NCBI RefSeq assembly: GCF_007750855.1
Contig: NZ_CP036291.1
Coordinates: 2,914,001 to 2,978,000 of the forward strand
From: Pirellulimonas nuda
GTDB taxonomy: Bacteria > Planctomycetota > Planctomycetia > Pirellulales > Lacipirellulaceae
Reading direction: 5' to 3'
Length of the DNA: 64,000 nt
This document shows positions 25,326 through 33,938 of this stretch, in pieces. A program made the position numbers and the translations under genes. Each line of letters begins with the position of its first letter. Position 1 is the first letter of the stretch. The notes under the pieces were generated by a model that did not search any database, had not been told where the DNA came from, and saw only the letters and a program-made list of their open reading frames with translations.

Positions 25326-26586
25326 CAGGGCGATTGCACGTTAACTCATGCCCCGCAGAGCACTTCGAGTCGGTACTGATCGCTCCATGCCGCGGTGAGG
25401 CGTTTGTTCTTTACGCCGAGCTTTCGGGAGGTGTTGTTCTTGAGGAGGCTCAGCGCCGTTCTGCGCAGCAGGCTGAGGTTGGCGTCGGCGTGTCCCTTGC
25501 GGACGCGGCATTGGTCTTCGCCGAACGTCACGTCGAGCTGCCAGTGGAGTGAGTTCTCGATCCCCCAGTGGCCGCGCACCGCCTCGGCGAACTTCTTGCC
25601 GCTCATGTAGCGGCTAGTGATGTAGTAGCGCGTGTCGAATGTCTGTGCGCCGTCGCTATGGGTGGTGATGCGGACCGCCATGCCGATCGCCTTGAGCCCA
25701 CGCCACTTCTCACGCTCGGGAAACCCCTCCGGCAGCTTCGTCAGGTAGTAGTAGCGGTCTTCCTCGCGGCCGTGCCCCTTCTCGTGCGACTCGTGCCGTC
25801 GGCACGCCACGTTCCGGCAGTCGTCTTCCAGTTGCGCGGTGAAGAACGCATCGATCGCTTCGCACAAGTTCGGTTGGTTCCCCTTGGTCGCCAGCACGTA
25901 GTCGCCGCCCCCTTCGACGATCCGCTCGGCGATCTCCCGTTGACACCCCATCGCGTCGATGGTCACCAAACACCCCTTGATTTCCAGCATCTCAAGCAGC
26001 CTTGGGATGGCTGTGATCTCGTTGCTCTTGGCGTCGGTGACGACCTGCCCCAGGGCGATATGATTGGCGGTCGCCCAGGCGCTCACCATGTGGATCGCCG
26101 CCTTGCTGCTCGCTGCGTCGAAGCTGCGCCGCAGCGTCTTACCATCGATCGCGATCACCTGGCCGTCGGTGACCTCATGCAGCGCGGTGACCCAGCTCAA
26201 GAAGCACTTCTCGAACTCGGCCGGGTTGAGGGCCGCGAAGACCGCGTTGAAGCGGTCGTGCGAAGGCACGCCCGCCGACAGGTCCAAGAACTTCGCCAGC
26301 CACCCTCTCTTCTCCCTCGACCACGCGGCGATCGACACGAAGTCGTCCGCCCCGCTTAGGACCGCGCACAACGCCATCACCACAACGTTCACCAACGGGT
26401 AGATCGGCTCACGCCGACGCGGATCGGTTAGCCCCTCAAAATGCCTCGCGATCCCTGCCTCGGAAACCTCGCCCACAACAATCCCTCCGACAAGAACGCA
26501 AACATGACGCAAGCGGCGCTCCCAACGAAATCATGTTCGACTCGCCGTAAGTCTCGCAGACTACCCAGCGTGGCGCAATCGCCCTG
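25326..26586 (-). mobile_element. ISAs1-family element, copy B
   Basis: A 1261-bp element, same ends as copy A (CAGGGCGATTGC). It is flanked by a 10-bp target duplication GCGCCTCGCA at 25316-25325 and 26587-26596. It interrupts the RNA ligase gene in codon 5, in the opposite orientation to that gene. The near identity to copy A points to recent transposition. Confidence 0.93.
25346..26512 (-). CDS. ISAs1-family transposase (copy B)
   Basis: A 388-residue intact transposase, the twin of the copy A protein (Ser instead of Cys in [15 protein letters not shown]). It carries the DDE segments [28 protein letters not shown] and [16 protein letters not shown]. It is probably active, given the clean target duplication around its element. 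Confidence 0.93.
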   Translation of the reverse strand: MRHVCVLVGGIVVGEVSEAGIARHFEGLTDPRRREPIYPLVNVVVMALCAVLSGADDFVSIAAWSREKRGWLAKFLDLSAGVPSHDRFNAVFAALNPAEFEKCFLSWVTALHEVTDGQVIAIDGKTLRRSFDAASSKAAIHMVSAWATANHIALGQVVTDAKSNEITAIPRLLEMLEIKGCLVTIDAMGCQREIAERIVEGGGDYVLATKGNQPNLCEAIDAFFTAQLEDDCRNVACRRHESHEKGHGREEDRYYYLTKLPEGFPEREKWRGLKAIGMAVRITTHSDGAQTFDTRYYITSRYMSGKKFAEAVRGHWGIENSLHWQLDVTFGEDQCRVRKGHADANLSLLRRTALSLLKNNTSRKLGVKNKRLTAAWSDQYRLEVLCGA

Positions 26587-26596
26587 GCGCCTCGCA

Positions 26597-27323
26597 CGGA
26601 CAGTTCGTTAAGTATCCCAGGACGCCGCACCTGTTCGGCTCCCGCGGCAGCGACGACGACAAGCACCTGTCCGAGCAGGCCTCGCTCACGCTGCTCGCGC
26701 GCGAGTCGCTGATTGTCGAAGAGAAGCTGGATGGGACGAACGTCGGCATCCACTTCGACGGTTCCGGCCAGCTCGTGCTGCAATGCCGGGGGCATCTCAT
26801 CACCGAGGGGATGCACCCACAATACGACTTGTTCAAACAGTGGGCCGTGGTAAAGCGTGGGGCCCTCGAAGACCGTCTCGGCATTCGCTACATCTTGTTC
26901 GGAGAGTGGGTGTTCGCGAGGCATTCCATCCACTACCGGCGGTTGCCGCACTATTTGTTCGAGTTCGATGTTTACGACAAGCTAGCAGCGTCGTTCCTCT
27001 GCCTGGATCGTCGGTTGCAGCTGCTCGCCGGGGCCGGCGTTCCGACGGTTCCGGTGTTGCACCGCGGGCCGGCCACACGCGCCCAACTGGCGGAGCTGAT
27101 CGGTCCTTCGCGGTACCACAGCGAGTTTGACAACCCGTTGACTCGGCAAACCGACAGCTTGATGGAAGGGCTCTACCTACGGACGGAGGGCAAGGACGCC
27201 GTCACGGCGCGGGCGAAGTTTGTGCGGCCTGAATTCACTGAGCGGGTCAAGCAGAGCACGCATTGGCAGCACCAGACGTTGACGCCGAACGGACTCGCCG
27301 AAGGGGCGGACATCTGGTCATGA
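26597..27323 (+). pseudogene. RNA ligase family protein, main part, split by ISAs1
   Basis: Nearly the whole of an ATP-dependent RNA ligase. Restored residue numbers: [20 protein letters not shown] at 10-29; motif [12 protein letters not shown] with the adenylated Lys at 48; [20 protein letters not shown]; motif III region [16 protein letters not shown] at about 103-118; motif [12 protein letters not shown]; motif [11 protein letters not shown]. It would seal RNA 3'-OH and 5'-phosphate ends. Only the first four codons and part of the fifth are missing, left upstream of the IS. The stop overlaps the next start (ATGA at 27320-27323). A leaky product from an internal start (for example MLQCRGHL at 26775) would lack motif I and be inactive. 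Confidence 0.9.
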
Positions 27324-28450
27324 ACTGGACCGATCTCGCGAACGCACCGATCGAACAGGTTGTCGCCTGGGCCGGGCAGCAGCCGTGGTCCGGGGCGATG
27401 CGCGCGTGCTTGCAAGACGCCGACTGGCACGCCGAAGGGGACGTGTGGACGCACACCCAAATGGTCTGCGCCGAGTTGTCGCAGATCGGGGAGTGGGCCG
27501 ACTTGCTCCCGCAAGAGCGGACCGTCTTGAGCTTCACCGCGCTGCTGCACGATGTCGCCAAACCGCTAACGACGCGGCTCGACCCCATCACGGGCCGAAC
27601 CACTTCGCCCAAGCACGCCGTGAAGGGAGAGCATGTCGCCCGCGGCGTGCTGCGGGGCCTGGGTTGCCCGCTGGTGCTCAGGGAGGAGATCGCCAGAATG
27701 GTCCGCTACCACGGCAGGCCGGCTTTTCTGCTGGAGCGGACCGATCCAGCGAGCGAGGTCGTGCGGCTCTCGTGGATGGCGACCAACCGGCTCCTGTTCC
27801 TCATTGCCCTGGCGGACACGCGGGGGAGAACGACTGCCGAGACGACTCGGCCAGAGGAGAACCTTCACCTCTGGAGAATGGTCGCCGAGGAGCAGGGCTG
27901 TTATACGCACCCGTTCCGTTTCGCGAACGACCAGGCACGCTTCTTATTCTTCCGCGAGCCCTCCCCTTCCCTGCACTACGCGCCGCACGAGCAGTACAAG
28001 GCCTCGGTCACCATGATGTCGGGCCTACCGGGCAGCGGCAAGGACCGTTGGCTGGCGGTTCACCGGCCCGGTACGCCAGTCGTGTCGCTCGATGGCATCC
28101 GCAACAAACTGAAGATCGACCCGTCCGATGACCAAGGAGCGGTCATCCAGGCCGCGCGAGAGCGGTGCCGCGAATTGCTCCGAGCGGGCGCCTCGTTCGC
28201 GTTCAACGCGACCAACGTGATCCGGCAGACCCGGCGGCGCTGGATCGACTTGTTTGCCGACTACGGCGCCCGAATCGAACTGGTTTACATCGAGCCGCCG
28301 CTAGCAACGGTCATCAAGCAGAACGCTGATCGAGCCTCCGCGATCCCAGAAGCAGTCATCCACCGACTGGCGGCAAGGGTCGAACCGCCAACCTGGGGGG
28401 AGTGCCACAACCTCGTGCAGCTCGAGGGGGCGGAAGCGACGAGTCGGTAG
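27320..28450 (+). CDS. HD-domain / polynucleotide kinase fusion
   Basis: A 376-residue two-domain protein. The N-terminal HD phosphohydrolase domain has VWTHTQMVC (first His), [12 protein letters not shown] (HD at 77-78) and [13 protein letters not shown], then MVRYHGRP. The C-terminal P-loop kinase has [17 protein letters not shown] (about 232-246), [12 protein letters not shown] and [20 protein letters not shown], the layout of the Pnkp/T4 polynucleotide kinase group. The start at 27320 overlaps the ligase stop. The likely role is end healing: the kinase phosphorylates 5'-OH ends and the HD domain could remove 3' or cyclic phosphates, preparing ends for the ligase. The HD activity is inferred. 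Confidence 0.88.
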   Translation: MNWTDLANAPIEQVVAWAGQQPWSGAMRACLQDADWHAEGDVWTHTQMVCAELSQIGEWADLLPQERTVLSFTALLHDVAKPLTTRLDPITGRTTSPKHAVKGEHVARGVLRGLGCPLVLREEIARMVRYHGRPAFLLERTDPASEVVRLSWMATNRLLFLIALADTRGRTTAETTRPEENLHLWRMVAEEQGCYTHPFRFANDQARFLFFREPSPSLHYAPHEQYKASVTMMSGLPGSGKDRWLAVHRPGTPVVSLDGIRNKLKIDPSDDQGAVIQAARERCRELLRAGASFAFNATNVIRQTRRRWIDLFADYGARIELVYIEPPLATVIKQNADRASAIPEAVIHRLAARVEPPTWGECHNLVQLEGAEATSR

Positions 28451-28643
28451 GCGGCAGGAGAGGATGGAACTGATGCGTCTCTTCAAGAGGCGCCGTCAAG
28501 TAGTCGACAAGCACATTGGGGATTTCATGCTCCGAACCCGCGCCGCCAACGGCTTGTCCTCTCAGGCGTCCGCCAATCCCCTCCCACACCAAGGAGTCCT
28601 GCCGTGTCCAAGCAACCCCAATGCGAATACTCCTTTCGAGCCG

Positions 28644-28811
28644 ATGAGCAAACGCCGTCGGGGCTACCCTTCTGAGACGCGGGTCAAGGTCGGCGTGCGC
28701 GTCGTTCATGGCGACAAACTGCTCGAAGAGAAGCTGGGGCGGAACGACTCTTGCCCGTGCGGCAGCGGGCAGCGGTTCAAGATTTGCTGCCTACGCTCGG
28801 GCCGCTTTTGA
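28644..28811 (+). CDS. Small SEC-C zinc-motif protein
   Basis: A small protein ending in a SEC-C zinc-binding motif, [20 protein letters not shown], where C-x-C...C-C binds zinc. The preferred start at 28644 ([20 protein letters not shown]) gives 55 residues; the frame is open back to 28464, but the upstream part looks like non-coding sequence. A second start signal, AAGGAG followed by GTG at 28604, belongs to a different 23-codon frame that ends inside this gene and could be a leader. SEC-C tails often tether proteins to nucleic acid or partners. It lies in the RNA-repair run between the kinase and Hen1. Confidence 0.65.
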   Translation: MSKRRRGYPSETRVKVGVRVVHGDKLLEEKLGRNDSCPCGSGQRFKICCLRSGRF

Positions 28812-28856
28812 CGGCGAGAACCGCGGGCACTACTTTTAGAGACAAGTGAAACCCCG

Positions 28857-28886
28857 GCGGGGCCCGCGTCGAAGCGCGGGCCCCGC
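28857..28886 (+). terminator. Strong hairpin between SEC-C gene and hen1
   Basis: A perfect 12-bp stem GCGGGGCCCGCG with loop TCGAAG, and no T tract behind it. It sits 46 bases after the SEC-C stop and 30 bases before the hen1 ATG. It may be an attenuator, an RNA processing or protection site, or a weak terminator splitting the island into two transcripts. Without a T run, simple intrinsic termination is doubtful. Confidence 0.5.
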
Positions 28887-28916
28887 GCTGGTTCTGGGCC
28901 CACTGGGACGCGCACG

Positions 28917-30329
28917 ATGCTGCTGACCATTTCTACCACGCACCATCCGGCGACCGACCTGGGCTACTTGCTCCACAAGCACCCCGACCGCTGCCAGTCG
29001 TTCGAGCTGAATTTCGGCAAGGCGCACGTCTTCTACCCGGACGCGAGCGACGAGCGCTGCACGGCGTGCCTGCTGCTCGATATCGATCCGGTCGGCCTGG
29101 TGCGCGGCAAGGGCAACTGGCAGAGCGGGCCGCTCGACCAGTACGTCAACGACCGCCCCTACGTCGCCTCGTCTCTCTTGAGCGTGGCGATCTCCAAGGT
29201 CTTTAGCTCGGCGCTCTCTGGAAAGTCGAACGAGCGGTCCGACGCGGCCGCCCGGCCGCTGCCGCTCATGGCGCGGCTCGACGTGCTGCCGGTGCGCGGC
29301 GGCGACGACCTGCTGCGGCGGGTCTTCGAGCCGCTCGGCTACCAGGTCGACGTGACGCGTTCGCCGCTGGACGAAAAGTTCCCGGAGTGGGGCGAGGGGC
29401 CCTACTTCTCGGTCGAGCTGAAGCAGATCATCACCCTGGCGCGATTGCTGCAGCACCTGTACGTGCTGATCCCTGTCTTCGACGGCAAGAAGCACTACTA
29501 CATCGGTCCCGACGAGGTCGAGAAGCTCCTCTCCAAGGGGGAGGCGTGGCTGGCGGACCACCCGGAGCGCGAACTGATCACCAGCCGCTACCTGCCCAGG
29601 CGGCACAGCCTCATCCGCCAAGCCCTGGCTCGCTTGGCCGAAGAAGACGCGGTAGAGGTGAGCGAAGAAGAGCCGGCTGCGGAGCCGTCGGCGCCGCAGC
29701 TCGCCGATCGCCAGCCAAGCCTGCACGAACAGCGGATCGGCTCGGTGCTGGCGGCGCTGCGCGCTTCGGGCGCCAAGCGGGTGCTCGACCTTGGCTGCGG
29801 CGAAGGGAAGCTGCTCCGCGAGCTGCTGGCCGACAAGCAGTTCACCGAGATCCTTGGGATGGACGTCTCGGTACGGTCGCTGGAGGTCGCCCACCGGCGG
29901 CTCAAGCTCGATCGGCTCCCAGAGAGGCAGCGCGAGCGGGTTCGCCTGATCCACGGCGCCCTGACCTACCGCGACAGCCGGCTAGCGAACTTCGACGCCG
30001 CGGCGATCGTCGAAGTGGTCGAGCACCTCGACCCGGCGCGGCTGGCCGCCTTCGAGCGGGTCGTCTTCGAGCACGCCCGCCCGCGGACCGTGGTGCTCAC
30101 CACCCCCAACCGCGAGTACAACGCGGTATGGGACTCGCTCCCCGCCGGCGAGATGCGGCACAGCGATCACCGCTTCGAGTGGACGCGGGGTGAGTTTGAG
30201 GCGTGGGCGGGGGATGTGGCGGAGCGGTTTGGGTACACGGTGCGGTTCCTGCCGGTCGGCCCGGAGGACGCGGTGCATGGGGCGCCGTCGCAGATGGGGG
30301 TGTTTGAACAAGCTCCATCCGCGTCGTAA
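28917..30329 (+). CDS. hen1: Hen1, 3'-terminal RNA ribose 2'-O-methyltransferase
   Basis: A 470-residue bacterial Hen1, close to the length of characterised family members. The N-terminal half (MLLTISTTHHPATDLGYLLH and AVFEPLGYQV-like segments) is the Pnkp-interacting region. The C-terminal SAM methyltransferase has VLDLGCGEGKLLRELL (about 280-295), the metal-binding EVVEHLDPARL (about 366-376), and RHSDHRFEWTRGEFEAWAG with the further His residues expected in Hen1. It methylates the 2'-OH of the 3' end at the break before sealing by Pnkp, so that the repaired RNA resists re-cleavage. The pnkp partner is present in the same island, but eight kilobases away and not adjacent as in the classical operon. 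Confidence 0.95.
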   Translation: MLLTISTTHHPATDLGYLLHKHPDRCQSFELNFGKAHVFYPDASDERCTACLLLDIDPVGLVRGKGNWQSGPLDQYVNDRPYVASSLLSVAISKVFSSALSGKSNERSDAAARPLPLMARLDVLPVRGGDDLLRRVFEPLGYQVDVTRSPLDEKFPEWGEGPYFSVELKQIITLARLLQHLYVLIPVFDGKKHYYIGPDEVEKLLSKGEAWLADHPERELITSRYLPRRHSLIRQALARLAEEDAVEVSEEEPAAEPSAPQLADRQPSLHEQRIGSVLAALRASGAKRVLDLGCGEGKLLRELLADKQFTEILGMDVSVRSLEVAHRRLKLDRLPERQRERVRLIHGALTYRDSRLANFDAAAIVEVVEHLDPARLAAFERVVFEHARPRTVVLTTPNREYNAVWDSLPAGEMRHSDHRFEWTRGEFEAWAGDVAERFGYTVRFLPVGPEDAVHGAPSQMGVFEQAPSAS

Positions 30330-30365
30330 CGACAATCCTCGGATGGCGCCGGAGAGCGCGGGACA

Positions 30366-30626
30366 ATGCCAACCATCAGCCGCTACTACGGGGTCGTGAT
30401 CCGCATGTACTTCGACGATCACCCGCCGAAGCACTTCCATGCCTACTACGGCGAACACGCGGCCAAGATCGCCATCGAAACACTTGAGGTGATCGAGGGC
30501 CAACTTCCTCGACGCGCGTTGGCAATGGTTCTAGAATGGAGCGAGTTGCACCGCGACGAACTCCGCGCCAATTGGCGTCTTGCCGACCTGCATCGACCTC
30601 TCAACCCTATCGAACCTCTGGAATAG
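30366..30626 (+). CDS. DUF4160 protein
   Basis: An 86-residue protein of the DUF4160 family: MPTISRYYGVVIRMYFDDHP, PKHFHAYYGEHAAKIAIETL, and a C-terminal WSELHRDELRANW. It starts 36 bases after hen1 and ends 10 bases before a DUF2442 gene, a pairing seen in many bacterial genomes. The function is unknown; the pair has the size and layout of a toxin-antitoxin-like module, but nothing in the sequence proves that. An ORFan role in RNA repair is equally unproven. Confidence 0.85.
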   Translation: MPTISRYYGVVIRMYFDDHPPKHFHAYYGEHAAKIAIETLEVIEGQLPRRALAMVLEWSELHRDELRANWRLADLHRPLNPIEPLE

Positions 30627-30636
30627 GAACTTCACG

Positions 30637-30888
30637 ATGCCTCGTGTCGTCAAGGTCGAGCCGCGTGCGGACTACTGCCTGTACGCCAAGTTCTCGGACG
30701 GCGTCGAAGGAGAGGTCGACTTGTCGCAGCGCCTGTTCGGCCCCGTGTTCGAGCCTCTTCGCGAAGTCAGCCTGTTCAATCAGGCCAGCATCGACGAGTA
30801 CGGCGTCATCTGCTGGCCGAACGGCGCCGACTTGGCGCCTGACGCGTTGCACGCTCAGCTCTTGGCGGCGGTTTCGGTGCAACGTTAG
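30637..30888 (+). CDS. DUF2442 protein
   Basis: An 83-residue DUF2442 protein. The start at 30637 (MPRVVKVEPRADYCLYAKFS) is favoured over the longer open frame because it is 10 bases after the DUF4160 stop and opens with the family pattern. DGVEGEVDLSQRL, FNQASIDEYGVICWPNGADL and LAPDALHAQLL are typical. It is the partner of the DUF4160 gene before it. Function unknown. Confidence 0.85.
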   Translation: MPRVVKVEPRADYCLYAKFSDGVEGEVDLSQRLFGPVFEPLREVSLFNQASIDEYGVICWPNGADLAPDALHAQLLAAVSVQR

Positions 30889-30936
30889 CGAGAGTTGGCT
30901 ACGTGTTGTCGTGGACCTGAGACCGAGCGCAGCGAG

Positions 30937-31893
30937 ATGGCTATTGGCGACCGCGTCCACACCAGCCCGAACCTCATCTACTCAGTAGGAACCCAGGTCG
31001 TTGCGCTGAAGGAGGTGCACGGGTCCGACGGGAGGGCCGTGCATCCCGCGGGCGCCGTGGGGGTGGTGATCCGCGCGCCGCGGGACCGGCAGCATTCGTA
31101 CCGCGTGCGGTTTGTTGACGATTTCGAGGCGCCGCTGCACCACGACAACCTGATGCAGCTCGCGGAGTACAAACAGGGGAAGATCGCCGACTCGAACCAG
31201 GCCCTCGCAACGCACGGGCTGTTCGACCGTGTCATCTACCGCTGCGTGGTCGGCTCGCGGGCGTTTGGGCTCGACACCGACGCGTCCGACACGGACCGCC
31301 GCGGCGTCTACCTGCCGCCGGCCGAGCTGCACTGGTCGCTGTACGGCGTGCCGGCTCAGCTCGAGAACGACGCCAACGAAGAATGCTACTGGGAGCTGCA
31401 GAAGTTCCTCGTGATGGCGCTCAAAGGGAACCCGAACATCTTGGAGTGCCTCTACACGCCGCTGGTCGAGCACGCCACGCCGCTCGCGCAGGAGCTGCTG
31501 GCGATGCGCGACGCGTTCCTCTCGCGGCTGGTCTACCAGACCTACAACGGCTACGTGATGAGCCAGTTCAAGCGGATGCAGGCCGACCTCCGCAACCAGG
31601 GCCGTCTGAAGCCGAAGCACGTGATGCACCTCATCCGTCTGCTGCTGTCGGGCATCCACGTGCTCCGCGAGGGCTTCGTGCCGGTCGACGTCGGCGAGCA
31701 CCGCGACGGGCTGTTCGCGATCAAGCGTGGCGAGATGCCGTGGGACGAGGTCGAGGCTTGGCGGAAGCGGCTGCATGCCCAGTTCGACCGGGCCCTGGCG
31801 GAAACGGACCTGCCCGAACGGCCCGACTACGAGCGCGTGAACGCGTTTATGGTGCGGGCGCGGCGGCTGGCTGTGGCTGAGGAACTGCCGTGA
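30937..31893 (+). CDS. RlaP-type nucleotidyltransferase 1
   Basis: A 318-residue protein. The start at 30937 (MAIGDRVHTSPNLIYSVGTQ) is preferred. An N-terminal SH3-like segment (residues about 1-75, AVGVVIRAPRDRQHSYRVRF) precedes a DNA-polymerase-beta-type nucleotidyltransferase with VVGSRAFGLDTDASDTDRRG, the G-S...D-x-D active site, and a helical C-terminal part (QKFLVMALKGNPNILECLYT, KHVMHLIRLLLSGIHVLREG). This matches the RlaP family, nucleotidyltransferases named for their association with RNA ligase and repair genes. It probably adds nucleotides to RNA ends. The stop overlaps the next start (GTGA). Confidence 0.85.
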   Translation: MAIGDRVHTSPNLIYSVGTQVVALKEVHGSDGRAVHPAGAVGVVIRAPRDRQHSYRVRFVDDFEAPLHHDNLMQLAEYKQGKIADSNQALATHGLFDRVIYRCVVGSRAFGLDTDASDTDRRGVYLPPAELHWSLYGVPAQLENDANEECYWELQKFLVMALKGNPNILECLYTPLVEHATPLAQELLAMRDAFLSRLVYQTYNGYVMSQFKRMQADLRNQGRLKPKHVMHLIRLLLSGIHVLREGFVPVDVGEHRDGLFAIKRGEMPWDEVEAWRKRLHAQFDRALAETDLPERPDYERVNAFMVRARRLAVAEELP

Positions 31894-32666
31894 ACGCACA
31901 GACAATCGACTACAACAAGCTCCAACGTCAAGTCGACGCCCACCCCTACCCGCTCGTCTTCGCGACGATCAGCGGGGCGCACTTGTACGGATTCCCCTCT
32001 GCCGACTCTGACTTCGACCTGCGCGGCGTTCACCTGTTGCCGCTGGAGCAGGTGGTGGGCCTCGACGGGCCAGAGGGCGGGGGAAGCGACACCGTCGAGA
32101 AGGAGGGCGTGCACGACGGCATCGAGATGGACCTGGTGACGCACGACGCAAAGAAGTTCTTCGGCCTGATGCTGAAGAAGAACGGCTACGTGCTGGAGCA
32201 ACTGCTTTCGCCGCTGGTGGTCTACACCACGCCGGAGCACACAGAGCTGAAGGCTATCGGCAAGGACTGCATCACTCGCCACCACGCCCACCACTACCTT
32301 GGGTTCGCAGCGACGCAGTGGAAGCTGTTCCGCAAGGACGAGCCCCCCAAGGTCAAGCCGCTGCTGTACGTCTACCGCGTGCTGCTGACCGGCATCCACC
32401 TGATGCGGACCGGCAAGGTCGAGGCAAACCTGCTGACGCTCAACCAGTCGGCCAAGCTGACGTACATCGACGAGCTGGTCGAGCGGAAGCTGGCCGGGCC
32501 GGAGAAGGGTCGGCTCGACGCGGCGGACGTTGAGTTCTATGAGCGGGAGTATGGGCGACTGGTTAGCGAGCTAGAGGTTGCGATGGAAAAGTCGTCGCTC
32601 CCGGAGCTGGCGAGCGGACGAGATGCGCTGAATGACCTACTCCTGCGTCTGCGGCTCCGTGGGTAA
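31890..32666 (+). CDS. RlaP-type nucleotidyltransferase 2
   Basis: A 258-residue paralogue of the preceding gene, starting at GTG 31890 inside the overlap GTGA. The active site is ISGAHLYGFPSADSDFDLRG, followed by IEMDLVTHDAKKFFGLMLKK, QLLSPLVVYT and KPLLYVYRVLLTGIHLMRTG. It lacks the N-terminal SH3-like extension of the first copy. The tandem arrangement with translational overlap suggests a heteromeric or sequential activity on RNA ends. Substrate unknown. Confidence 0.87.
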   Translation: MNAQTIDYNKLQRQVDAHPYPLVFATISGAHLYGFPSADSDFDLRGVHLLPLEQVVGLDGPEGGGSDTVEKEGVHDGIEMDLVTHDAKKFFGLMLKKNGYVLEQLLSPLVVYTTPEHTELKAIGKDCITRHHAHHYLGFAATQWKLFRKDEPPKVKPLLYVYRVLLTGIHLMRTGKVEANLLTLNQSAKLTYIDELVERKLAGPEKGRLDAADVEFYEREYGRLVSELEVAMEKSSLPELASGRDALNDLLLRLRLRG

Positions 32667-32772
32667 TACCGCCAACGGCACTGGGCGGAACGTCCAGGAG
32701 CCTCGCTCGGCGTCGCGCTCCGCTGCTACAATCGGGTTGTGGCAGTCCGCCACTCACGTCCAGGATTGAACG

Positions 32773-33339
32773 ATGCACACCGCCAGCAGGGTCTACGCGA
32801 TGCTCGGAAACGAAACGCTGTGGGACGCTGCGCTCGCGTCGCATGCCGTGTTGGGCGCCGCCGGGCTGCCGCACGCGGTGCTTGGCGGGGTGGCCGTATG
32901 CCTGCACGGTTACAGGCGCAACACGGTCGACGTTGACCTGCTCGTGCGTTCTGGGGACGCCGATGCAATCCGCGGCGCGCTAACATACGCGGGTTGGCGC
33001 TGGGATGCCGACCAGAAAGAGTTCGACTCGCCCGCGGGTATCGTTTTGCAGTTCCTGCTAGCCGGCGACAAGGCGGGCGCCGGTTCGGAGGTCCGACTGC
33101 CGGACCCTGCGGATGAAGAATCGGTCACGCAGATTGAAGGGTTACCCGTATTAACACTGGCGCGGTTGATCGAATCGAAGCTCGCCTGTGGCCAGGGAAA
33201 CGCCCGCCGAATGCACAAGGATTTCGCCGACGTAGTCGAGCTGATTGCGATGCACAAGCTGCCGCGATCGTTTGCGCGGAAACTGCACGCATCGTTGCGG
33301 CCCGCGTTTCTGGAACTGTTAGACCGCGTCCGTAGTTAG
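32773..33339 (+). CDS. Nucleotidyltransferase-fold protein
   Basis: A 188-residue protein with a minimal nucleotidyltransferase core, HAVLGGVAVCLHGYRRNTVD and VDLLVRSGDADAIRGAL, giving the G-G...D-x-D-L arrangement, then LPVLTLARLIESKLACGQGN and FADVVELIAMHKL. It resembles the MNT/AbiEii-like group often used as antitoxins or as enzymes in conflict systems. It is separated from RlaP2 by about 106 bases, which include TACAAT near 32729 as a possible -10 box. A role in RNA repair is inferred from context only. Confidence 0.7.
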   Translation: MHTASRVYAMLGNETLWDAALASHAVLGAAGLPHAVLGGVAVCLHGYRRNTVDVDLLVRSGDADAIRGALTYAGWRWDADQKEFDSPAGIVLQFLLAGDKAGAGSEVRLPDPADEESVTQIEGLPVLTLARLIESKLACGQGNARRMHKDFADVVELIAMHKLPRSFARKLHASLRPAFLELLDRVRS

Positions 33340-33488
33340 TCGAGGGCGGATACATCGGGGCAATCGGGATGCGTGAAGTTCTAGACGATGCGTCGTGTCG
33401 CCTTTCCTGCTGTCACTGTACGGTTCAATGCGTCCGCCATATCGCAAGGGCATCTAAAGGCAGCGCTGTCAATTTCTCTGAGTGATGA

Positions 33489-33938
33489 ATGGAAGCCGCT
33501 ATCTTCATCGGGCTCCAAGCGTCTGGCAAATCGTCGTTCTACCGCGAACGCATGTTCGACTCCCATGTGAGAATCAATCTCGACATGCTGCGCACCCGAC
33601 ACCGCGAAAGACTGTTGATTGCGTCCTGCCTTGAGGGGAAGCAGCCATTTGCGATCGACAACACGAACCCGACGCGGACTGAGCGTGTCGGGTATATCCA
33701 GGGAGCAAAGGACGCAGGCTTCCGCGTTGTCGGCTACTACTTTGCCTCCAAAGTCGATGAGTGCAAGCAGAGGAATAGCCGGCGCTCTGCGGATAAGGTC
33801 GTCCCGCTCAAAGGCCTTCTGGGGACCTACGGCAGACTCCAGCTGCCTGAATGGCGAGAAGAATTCGACGAGTTGTACTACGGGTCAATCGACGAGAACA
33901 ACGCATTCATCGTAAGTGAGTGGACCGATGAAGTTTGA
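33489..33938 (+). CDS. P-loop polynucleotide-kinase-like protein
   Basis: A 149-residue kinase: AIFIGLQASGKSSFYRERMF (Walker A near residues 8-14), INLDMLRTRHRERLL, and FAIDNTNPTRTERVGYIQGA, the D-N-T-N-P-T block shared with Pnkp-type kinases, then VVGYYFASKVDECKQRNSRR. It is a stand-alone counterpart of the kinase domains of the HD fusion and Pnkp. Its 3' end overlaps the Thg1-like gene by 11 bases, so the two are translationally coupled and likely act on the same RNA end: 5' phosphorylation together with 5' nucleotide addition. Confidence 0.82.
   Translation: MEAAIFIGLQASGKSSFYRERMFDSHVRINLDMLRTRHRERLLIASCLEGKQPFAIDNTNPTRTERVGYIQGAKDAGFRVVGYYFASKVDECKQRNSRRSADKVVPLKGLLGTYGRLQLPEWREEFDELYYGSIDENNAFIVSEWTDEV

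Noticed and set aside
32720-32740. TACAAT as a promoter for the 32773 nucleotidyltransferase
   Set aside because: No acceptable -35 box at 16-18 bases upstream; left as a remark only.
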